Assembly (NCBI GenBank): GCA_019925105.1
Contig: JAHGAU010000003.1
Span: forward strand, 434,001 to 498,000
DNA from: Niebla homalea
Taxonomy: Eukaryota > Ascomycota > Lecanoromycetes > Lecanorales > Ramalinaceae
Direction: 5' to 3'
DNA length: 64,000 bases
The first letter of the stretch is position 1, and each line of letters opens with the position of its first letter. The notes below the pieces were generated by a model. That model made no database searches. It had not been told where the DNA came from and saw only the letters and a list, made by a program, of their open reading frames with translations. The translations under genes were made by a program, and so were the position numbers. Shown piece by piece: positions 55,276 through 64,000 of the stretch.

Positions 55276-57485
55276 ATGATTCCAGAGCCGTTCTCCATAA
55301 CCCTTTCCGTCTTCGCAACCATTGGGTTTTTGAATCTTGCGCGGCAAGGTGCTCAGGCTTTATGTGACGATGTAGAGGCCTACAGAAAGACGCGGGCGGA
55401 AATCATGAAGGCCCTGAATAATATAGCATCGATCGCGCGTCAGATAGAGCTTTGGAAACGGGTCTGGTTGATAGAAAGCGACACCCATGAGGCGTATCCT
55501 ACCTTTCTTTGGGGCGATGGATGGGAACACATTCAGAACGAGATTGGAGCGATTGAGGAGATATCCAATCAGATCAATCTAATTATTGCACCTTACATTC
55601 GCAAATGGGAAGCTCAAAGAGCTTCGAAAGATCCGCCACCGAACCAAGACCAGGGCACGTTAGGTATGGAAGCAGCACGGAGAATGGCAAAGCGACAAGA
55701 GGACCTGAAAACTCTCGACCCTCACTTATGGTGCGGGGACAAGCTGATTTATGCGTTATACAAGCATGAAAAGCTGAAAGATTGTTTCATGGAATTGCCG
55801 AGCCGCTTTAGTGCGTTATATCGTATTTGCGAAGATGAATTTTACCAAAAACACGATATCAGTAGAAGCATGCCAAATTCCTCCCGGCGCGATACCGCTA
55901 CCTTTGAGATGCTAGTGTCCCAGGTATGGAAGTCAAGGCAAAACTCTTGTGCCTTATACGAACAGTGTCTCCTAGCCGCTGAAGGTGGTGTTGAGCTGGA
56001 ACTGAGTCTGTTGAAATGGAAAGCTGAAAGGGGTGGTCCTCGACCCTTTCACGCCGGAATTCCCAATTGTCTTAGCTTCTATCTGACTATTCCATCGACT
56101 ACTTTGGCTTCAATGGTCAGACCTCCCTCAGACGCTGAGGAGGAGCCAGCTGCTCCTCTCCAAAACGTACCCAATCCGCTCGAAGTATTGATAGAAGGAA
56201 CGGCCAAAATTCCTACCGAACACAAAGAATCTTTTAGAGACGCTTGCCTAGAACTACTTCACAGGCAGAGCTGTTACTTCAGAGATACTGTGAACGAGGG
56301 TGATGCAACGTCCAGATCAGTAGCCTTCAAAATATGGATCTCCTCAGACAAAGTGGGTGATTCTGGGCGAGTGGACTCAACACTTCGAGATCTATTGTCA
56401 AGTCCAGCTTTCTCGAATACCAACAGGAAACAAGATCTCTCACTTAGGGAGAGAATCGAGATTGCGTATAGGATAGCGGAGTGTACGTTGCTACTACTTG
56501 AAACGCCATGGCTGTCGAGTCTGGAGAGTTCCAAGATTACCAGAGCGCATGCGGCGGATCTAGCCTCCAGGTATCGGTTTTTAGTGAAACACAGAATCGG
56601 TGAAAGGAACGATCACGAGGCACAAATGCTTCGCGTGGGACAGCTGCTGCGTGAACTTGCTTTGGGTACAGAGATTGGGCCTTTTGATCGAAACAAAGAT
56701 CTCGATCAGGTCTCAAACGAAGTCGGTGAAGGATATCAGCGCGCCCTCGCCTTTTGCTACAAGCCTCACCCTTCGCCTCGCCATCGACACCTGTGGGCTA
56801 GCGATAGAAAACGACATACACCTAAAGCTACCTTGGTTGATTTCTTCGATGAAGTTTTCGTCCCGTAAGATCCCTGGTCTGCTAACTAATGATATTGGCC
56901 TCTGAATCTTCGCCAGGCTTGCTGAGCTCCATGAGGCCAGTGCTGCGCTGGTCAACCAGGACAGCTTCTCAGAAAATAAGCCTAATAAATCCAAGTTTAA
57001 ATTCTCGCCCACCACGTACACCGAGCAATCTCGTCCGGTACTTATTCAGATCCCTTCCATGTCAACTTCTCCCCAATATCCAGCGACTTTACTGAGCATA
57101 TTCCGTTCAAGCCTGAGAGCGATCAGCATACGTAGCAGCTCTACTTTAGGTCATTTTGGGAAGTCAGATGCGATTGTCTACTATGTGGCGACTCAAAGGT
57201 TTGCGAGAGTGGCGAAAGATAACATTCCAGGTGAATAGACTTCCCCTTGCAGATCACGTTGCTAGTCCAGGCTTACTCGATGTAGAGGATGCGTATCGTC
57301 TCGATATTCCCTCAAGAGGGATGACATACGATATTCGCTTACCGAGCGACCAATCTCCTGAGGGAAGTCTTGTTGCAACTCTGTCCTTCGAAGAGCTTGG
57401 ATGGCGTGTCGCCAGGCGCAGGCTCTCTGGCAAAATCAACGAGCTTTATGTCGTCGACCAATTGACCGATATTCTGCGACCCTAG
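55276..57485 (+). CDS. Large helical protein, possibly HeLo-like N-terminus
   Basis: Exons 55276-56864, 56917-57198 and 57266-57485 give 696 residues. The start MIPEPFSITLSVFATIGFLN is followed by a helical region (QALCDDVEAYRKTRAEIMKA; IQNEIGAIEEISNQI) that recalls HeLo-type cell-death domains in pattern, not by clear identity. The middle has IPNCLSFYLTIP and a helical C-terminal part (RIEIAYRIAECTLLLLETPW; GQLLRELALGTEIGPFD; EGYQRALAFCYK) resembling the C-terminal half of fungal proteins that pair with such domains. The second intron (57199-57265) is chosen only because it keeps frame, so the last ~165 residues are uncertain. No kinase or NTPase motif is seen. Confidence 0.6.
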
Positions 57486-58045
57486 CAGAGTCGATGTAAT
57501 GAAACGTGTCGTCAATGGTCAAGATGTGACCTGCACTCATGACCGCCCCGATCAGACACGCTTTCATCCCACCCAAAGACGCCAAAACACAGCTAATGCA
57601 AAATTTACATACAAGGCAGTCGATCCAAAACCCATCAAGACTGAGCAGGAGTATCATCCCAGATATTTATGGGATCGATGGTTATATATGTCTTACGGCG
57701 GGAGAGCAGATTATCTTACCTAGTTATGCTTTCGTCCCCTCTGAGCCTTTGGGTTGTATAGGCTTGAGATGTTGTCCTCTAAACAATCGAAATCCTGGCC
57801 TCTTTCTATTGTAGGTATATATCAGGATCCTCGTCCATATCACGACTAGATCATGTGCTCCAGGTTCCCTTCTTCGGTTATCGAGGAAAACAAGGATTCA
57901 AATGACACATGCGTAATGCGATTGATCATGAGAAAACAAATCATGATGGTAAACGAGCTGTTCGATTTGACTATTAGCGTGTTCAAAATCGATATCGTTT
58001 CCTTGGCATTGCGACTCCACCCCGCCCCCGCAAAATTTATATACA
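57486..58045. other. Last gene-like stretch before the AT-rich block
   Basis: Normal base composition continues to about 58040. I see no gene after the stop at 57485; frames at 57499-57814 and 57846-58062 are short. Confidence 0.45.
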
Positions 58046-61000
58046 AATTAATGAATCTTTAATATTTATAATTTATTTCCTTAACTTTTTGGTATTAAAG
58101 CTATTATATAGCTTATAGGTAATAATTAAGGTATAATTAATATATTTACTATAATATTACGTATTTAATTGAACTCCCGTTTTACCGATTTATCCCGGGG
58201 CTTTTTAAGGGGTAATTAAGGATTTACCCCTTTATTTCCTTTGCTTAGCCGTTATAATAGCCGTTTTTATATACTTAATAAGCGTATTTAATTCTTAAAT
58301 ATCCTTAATAAAAATTTAAAGCTTTAAAAAAAGCAGAATTAAAAAAAGGCGAAAAAAAAAGCCGTTAAAAAGGGTTTATTAAATAAGTTAAAATCGGTAT
58401 ATATTAAATAAGGTCCTATTAATATTAAACGTTATATCGTTAATATTAAAACTTATAAAAAATAAGATATTCTTCGGAAACATTAAGTTAAAAAAGTTAT
58501 TATTTTTAAAGTTATTATTAATTAAAAAGTTATTAAAGAAAAAAGAAATACTTAAAGATTAAATATTAACTTTAAGAGAATTAAAATTATGATAATAATA
58601 AAAAAAATAAAGAAGAATCTTCCGGAGAAACATTAAAAAACTTTTCGTCTTTAAATAATAAACGTATAATTAATATTAATTAAGAGTTTAATACTTTAAA
58701 GGAGAATATTTACCGTTAATAATAAGCTTAGTTATATTTTTATCGTATAAAATATAACCTTAAAGCCCTTATTCTTAATAATAAGGGTTAATTAAGAGCC
58801 GTAATTAATAATAAATACGGCGAGAATAACTTTATTAAAAAAAGTCTTAAACCGGAAAAATTTAATATTAAAATTGGATAAATAATAAAATAAAAGGGAT
58901 TTAAAAACGATTTTAAGGATGTTAAGGTATTTATTAAGTTAGATTACTTAAAAACCGTATTTAAGCATATTTCACTTAAATCTTTTAATAATAAAGTTTA
59001 AAATAAACGAGTTAATTTAATTTTATTATAAGAATATTAGCGGTATCTTAAATATAAGCTTAACGTTATTATTAATATTATAAATAAGCTTTAAGTTTAA
59101 TCTTAAGCTTAATTTAAACGTTTTCTTAAAAGTATCGATTTATTAATTAAGTTTTTTTTATCGCTATATAAGGACCGTTACTTTAAAAGAGTAACTTAAT
59201 AAATAAAAAGATATTAACGAATAAATTAATAATTATACTATAGAGTTAATGATACGGTTAAGGTATTATAATAAGAAGTACTATAATAAAAGTAACTTTT
59301 ATTAAATCCTATTTAATTAAAAAAAAAAACATTACGTTTTTTTATTAATTTAGAAAAAGGTTTAAGGCTAAATTATTATTAACGGTATTTATAAAGCGTT
59401 TTTTAATTAACTATTAAAGTTAATAAAATAATAATTAATTAATACGGCCGGCCTTATTATTTTTAAATTGAAAACTTCGATAATAACGGTAAACCGTAAC
59501 AAAACAATAGTTACGGCTTAAAAAAAAAGAAAAAAAAAAAAGAAAGATAGATCCTTTAAGATAAGCGGATAAAAAGGATATTTAATATATAAGTCCGTTA
59601 AAAAGAATTAAAAATTATAAGGAGTTTATATTTAAATACCGGAGGAAACAATTAAGTTTTAATTTATTTACCTTATTAATAAATACTCCTGCCCTTACTT
59701 TAACGGCTTTTACTTAATTACTTAAATAAGGTACTCGTTTATCCAATCCGATTAATAAGATATATAAGGATAAGCTAATAATAAATAATTTTTAAAGCTG
59801 GAAAAGCTTATTAATACGGTCCGTTAAGAGGAAAAACTTACTTATTAAAGTTAAAGCGATTATAAATAAAGAAATATAAACTATATAAGATTTAAAAAAG
59901 ATATCTGATTTATTTACCTATATATATTAGCGGAATATAGTTAAAAGCTTATTTAAAAGGATAATAAAGCACTTTAATAAAAACTTTAAAGATTTTAAAG
60001 CTATTTATTATATATAATATAAGCCGGCTTATTAACTGGCTAATATATAAAGGTTATATAATATTATTATATCGCTTTTAAATCCTTATTTATAGATATT
60101 TATTTATTTAAATATTTACTTAATTTATATAATGCTTAAGCTCCCTTTAATAAGCCTTAAAATCCCCTTTAAATATATACCCTGTTATATTATAACGGAA
60201 GTATTCCTTTATAAATTAATTGCATTTATTTACTTTTAATATATACCTTAAGAAAAGCTTAAATTAATTTTAAAACTATACTTAAAACTTATAATAATAA
60301 TGTTTTATTTAAACTTTAAGTACGTTAAAGGTAAGCTTAGTAAAATTAAAGTCCGGAGAGTAAAATAATAAATAACGGATTTTAAGCCCCGTTACTTAAA
60401 TTATTTCTTTTATTACCGGATTATAATATATATTAACGTTATTTAAATAAATAACGTTATTAAAACCTAAGAATTAATTATAATAAAATAAAAGTTCGTT
60501 CTTAAGTTATTTTAAAAAAGCCTTAAAATTATAATAGCCTTTACGTATACCAATATAAAGTAAATACTTATTTATAATATACGTAAAAAGTAAAGATTAA
60601 TTATTATTATAATCTATTTTATCTTAAAATTAAGCTAAATCGTTAATAAGGCTATATATTATAGATTATTAATAAGTTATTATTTTAAATAACAATTTAT
60701 TTATAAAGATAAGTTACTTTACGGTAAAATTTAATATCTTTATTTATTAACCGTTTCTCAAAGTTTAACTTTAAGGGTTTAACCTTTATTTATACTTTAA
60801 GTTTATATTTATTTTTTTTAATATTTAGCTTATTTTTAATTATAATACTTTTATTCTTTATTCCTTATTAAGGAATTTTATCAATTTATCTTAATACTTT
60901 TAGGGAAAAGTTTATAAATACTATATTAAATTCTTTTTTACCGCTATATAAATTTTATATAAGTAATTAGCCTTTAAGAAATAAGGTAGATTAATATATT

Positions 61001-61049
61001 TATATACTTATATATTTTATTCTTATTTTTAAGTTATATAAGTTAATGT

Positions 61050-61395
61050 TAGACTGACTCCGCTGGCGGCACGCCGGCGGGACTAGTAAAGGTAGGTGTA
61101 GAAGACGTAACGTTACGGTCTGGATACTTAAAAATTACTTTAATAAGTAGATTAATAATAAGGTTAATTCTTAAGGAACTCAGAAAGAATTAAGGTATAA
61201 CCTTTATTTAAAGTAAAGGTAATAATTACCCCGCTTTATGCCTGTTAAGTTACGGCTTATAAATAACGTATATTAAGGCCGTTACCAAGGCCCTTTGCCA
61301 AGGCCCTTTGCCAAGGCCTAACGGCCTACCTTGGCGCAGCAGTATGGCGTACCACTGTAGCGTCGGCGCAGAGATGGCGCTAGCTGCTAACAGTT
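61050..61395. other. Small GC-rich islets inside the AT-rich block
   Basis: Around 61050-61075, GACTCCGCTGGCGGCACGCC and what follows form an imperfect inverted repeat (CCGCTGGCGG / CCGCCGGCGT type). Around 61280-61390, CCAAGGCCCTTTG is tandemly repeated, followed by GC-rich sequence in which CA and TG are common again. These pieces escaped, or arrived after, the mutation of their surroundings. Confidence 0.6.
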
Positions 61396-61569
61396 AAGCA
61401 ATAAACGTAATCGGTAATAATTTTAAATTTCTAATAATTTTAAAGAAGCTCGCTATTTATAAATTAAGCTTTTAAGTTAAAAGGAAGGATTATAATAATA
61501 AGGAATAAAAAAGTAAACGTTTTTAAAATATATATATTAACTAAAATATTATATTTGCCACCGGTATAA

Positions 61570-61594
61570 TATTGATTGATTGATTGATTGATTT
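61570..61594. repeat. ATTG microsatellite
   Basis: About five to six tandem copies of ATTG lie in the AT-rich block. Confidence 0.9.
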
Positions 61595-64000
61595 ATACTA
61601 CGGATCTAGCTAAGTTAATTCCGGCGTTCCTTAATACTCGGCTATTTAGCCTTACTAATAACCGCAAAAAACCTGACATCCATAACGTTAGGAATAAAAA
61701 CCGGTATCTACCCAGCCTCTACTTATATTTTAAGGGCTAAAAGCATTTATAGCTATTTAAAGAGTAAGAATTTATTTATATACCTTTTTTAAGAAAACCT
61801 ATAATACTATAACTGAATTTACTTAAGGGTTACTTTTAAACTTATTGTTCTTCCGTTATTTTACGGGTTTATTTAATGTTAAAATTTCAGAATTCCGATT
61901 ATATTATTAAATATCCTTATTAATACGTATATTATTATTATTTTATTCGTACGACTTTACCGACCGATATAATATCGCCTTTTACGCCGCCCCGGTATTT
62001 ATAGCCTTTTTAGCCCCTTATTAAGTATAGTTTTCCCGCCGCTACTTTTTACCTTTAAGTCGGCGGCGAAGTTTCTTAATTAAGTTTTTAACCACTTCTT
62101 TTATTTCCTTAATTAAGCTGAACTATAGTAATAAACCCGTAATTATTATAAATCTAGCGGCCGTTTTAATACCCTTTTTATTAATAAATATTTAACGATA
62201 ATCGTTAATCCTTACCTTTTTAATTAATCCCGGTTTAAGCTCCTTAAATAATAAATAAAAGATTAATATATATATAACGTCTTACTTTTATTATTTATAT
62301 TTATAATTAACGTTAATCCGGCTATTAATATATACGATAAAAAAGAAATAAGCTAAGCTATTCTTATTTATCCGGAATTAAATTATTAATATATTATTAT
62401 TTTTCCTTATAATCCCGTAACGCCGGAAATACTTATTAATAACCTCGTTATTATCCAACGCCGGGTATTATTACCTTTAAAGGATCGATTCTTTATATTT
62501 ACGTTAACGCTTTATTTATTTCCCTATAATTTATAGGGTAATCGCCGTTAATTTCGCTTTTATAGTTTTTTTTTTTTCCGTTACTTTCGCTTTAAATAAG
62601 AGTTTATATACTTTTATGTTAACTTCTTAAACGTAAATTAAATCAACCTCTTTTTTAATTTATTCCAATTTAACTTCCATAAAAAGGATAAGTACTATTT
62701 CTTTACGCTTTCTTATTTAAGGCCTTTTATAATTCTGGCGAATACGTTTATTTTTTATTAACGTAATTAAGTTTATACCTTTTTTAAGCCTTATTTAAGT
62801 AATTATTTAATTTAAGATTAGCTTTATTAATAATATAAAAACCTCGGATTTTAATACCGGGATAGGAGTCGCTTTATATATTCTATTTATTATTTTTAAA
62901 TATTGGTTTTAAACCTTTTATAATTATTAGACGGGCTTTTTCTTATATTTAAGCATACCTTTAAGTATATATTAAATAACTATTACGTATATTATCGTAA
63001 ACTTTATAACTGCTTAATAAACGGTTTTAACCTTCTATAAAGTAGCTCCTTACGTTAACGTTATAAAATAAATAAGGCCTTTCTCTTATAAAATTATTTT
63101 CTTTTAAACCTTTTTTATATAATCCTTTTAATCTAATTTTTTATTAATTTATAAATTAAATATTTTAATATTAACTTCCGGTTTTACCGCTATATTACTT
63201 AAGTCTATTATAATTATTATATTATATAACTTTAAGCTCCTTATTATATAAATAAGCTTATATTTATACGGGGCGAATTAAGCCTTATATATCTTTACTT
63301 ATTATAAATAGACTTTATAGGTTTATTTTAACTTTAAATAGTTTATATAAATAGACGTATTATAAGTTAAAAGGTAAATATTATTAATAAAGCCCCTTAT
63401 TTAGACCTTTTATTTTAACTTTATTAAGTTTTTAATAAGCAAATTATTAAAGAATAAAAATAAGATTAAAGAAATAGATAACCTTTAAGGAATCCTTATT
63501 ATTATAGGCTTTATTATATTTATTTTTTATCCTAGGTTAATTAACGTTATTTAATTACTTAAGAAACTTTTTATTTAATTTACGAAGAAAAATAAAACCC
63601 CCTTTTTCCGTAAATTATATAGCAACCTTTAATAATTTACCTTATTAAACGCCTTTATAATATTTAAGGAAAAAAGACTCATAATATACTTCTTCCTATA
63701 ACCCTATACCGTATATACGTTATTAATTAAGCCTTTAAGAACCGTCTCCGTCAACCGTCCTCTTTTTACTTTTATCTATTAATTAAAGAGTAACTTATAC
63801 CCTTTTACGTAATTACTTAAGATCTTTACGATTACCGTTTTTAAAGCCTTCCTTAACGTATAAAGGAATATTATAGGTTTATATAACTTTATTTTTAAGT
63901 AATTTAACTTAACCAGCTTCTTAAGGATAATTATTTTAACCTCCTTAAATCTATAAAAGTAATATCCTATATTAAAATAAGCTTAAAATAAGTAAATAAA

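Larger units (their letters stand above)
58046..64000. repeat. AT-rich, RIP-degraded repeat block
   Basis: The sequence changes within about 50 bp from roughly even composition to strongly AT-rich and stays so to the window end. TA is extremely common and CA nearly absent, while CG is still present (for instance 58141-58200 has no CA but several CG). That is the mark of repeat-induced point mutation, which turns CpA into TpA in duplicated DNA during the sexual cycle. No open frame of useful length survives. The original element cannot be read by eye; retrotransposons are usual. Confidence 0.85.

Overview
The window is nuclear DNA of a filamentous ascomycete (Pezizomycotina). The signs are genes split by 46-95 nt GT..AG introns with CTAAC/CTGAC-like branch points, fungal forms of housekeeping genes (Pumilio, Hus1, Sec22, Rbx1, Pre5, Spc1), secreted peroxygenase and GPI proteins, and a long AT-rich block at the right end that looks mutated by RIP. 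Class Dothideomycetes is plausible but I cannot fix it. All coordinates, exon joins and product calls are read by eye; no search was run.

Layout. 1-969: left-edge SDR gene (partial). 1838-4777: Puf3/Pumilio RNA-binding protein (-). 7124-7663: small membrane protein (+). 8212-9506: checkpoint clamp subunit Hus1 (+), convergent with a 1034-residue Kar9-like GAR-domain protein (-). 15176-16552: secreted heme-thiolate peroxygenase (+). 17117-19026: ASX-homology nuclear protein (-), divergent from SEC22 (+, 19378-20175). 20327-26723: accessory stretch of coiled-coil proteins, two of which (23251-24204, 25890-26723) are clearly diverged paralogues with paired cysteine motifs; a third likely relative lies at 37186-38103. 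28636-32400: ten-exon Hsp70-like ATPase (-), head-to-head with an AIG1-like GTPase (+). 33178-34901: coiled-coil protein of unknown function. 34902-37185: gene-free, with a 24-bp tandem array inside a region carrying ATTCATGAAT palindromes.

38563-44603 is a dense housekeeping block of convergent and divergent pairs: CLPTM1-like ER protein (-), LOG-type phosphoribohydrolase (+), proteasome alpha6/Pre5 (-), RING-box protein Rbx1 (+), signal peptidase subunit Spc1 (-). Rbx1 and Pre5, both of the ubiquitin-proteasome route, share one 468-bp promoter region.

45600-46010 holds a 153-bp minisatellite, then a GPI-anchored secreted protein (46214-47683). 49250-57485 is an accessory island: an Mx/dynamin-like GTPase (+), a patatin-like phospholipase with an extra N-terminal helical domain (-), and, 304 bp away and divergent from it, a large HeLo-like/unknown protein (+). 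With the Hsp70-like/AIG1-like pair, these are the families that build fungal non-self recognition and cell-death systems, so this half of the window is the best candidate for an undescribed defence or incompatibility locus. From about 58046 to the end the sequence turns abruptly AT-rich, with CpA nearly gone and no readable gene: a RIP-degraded repeat block with two small GC-rich islets near 61.05-61.40 kb.
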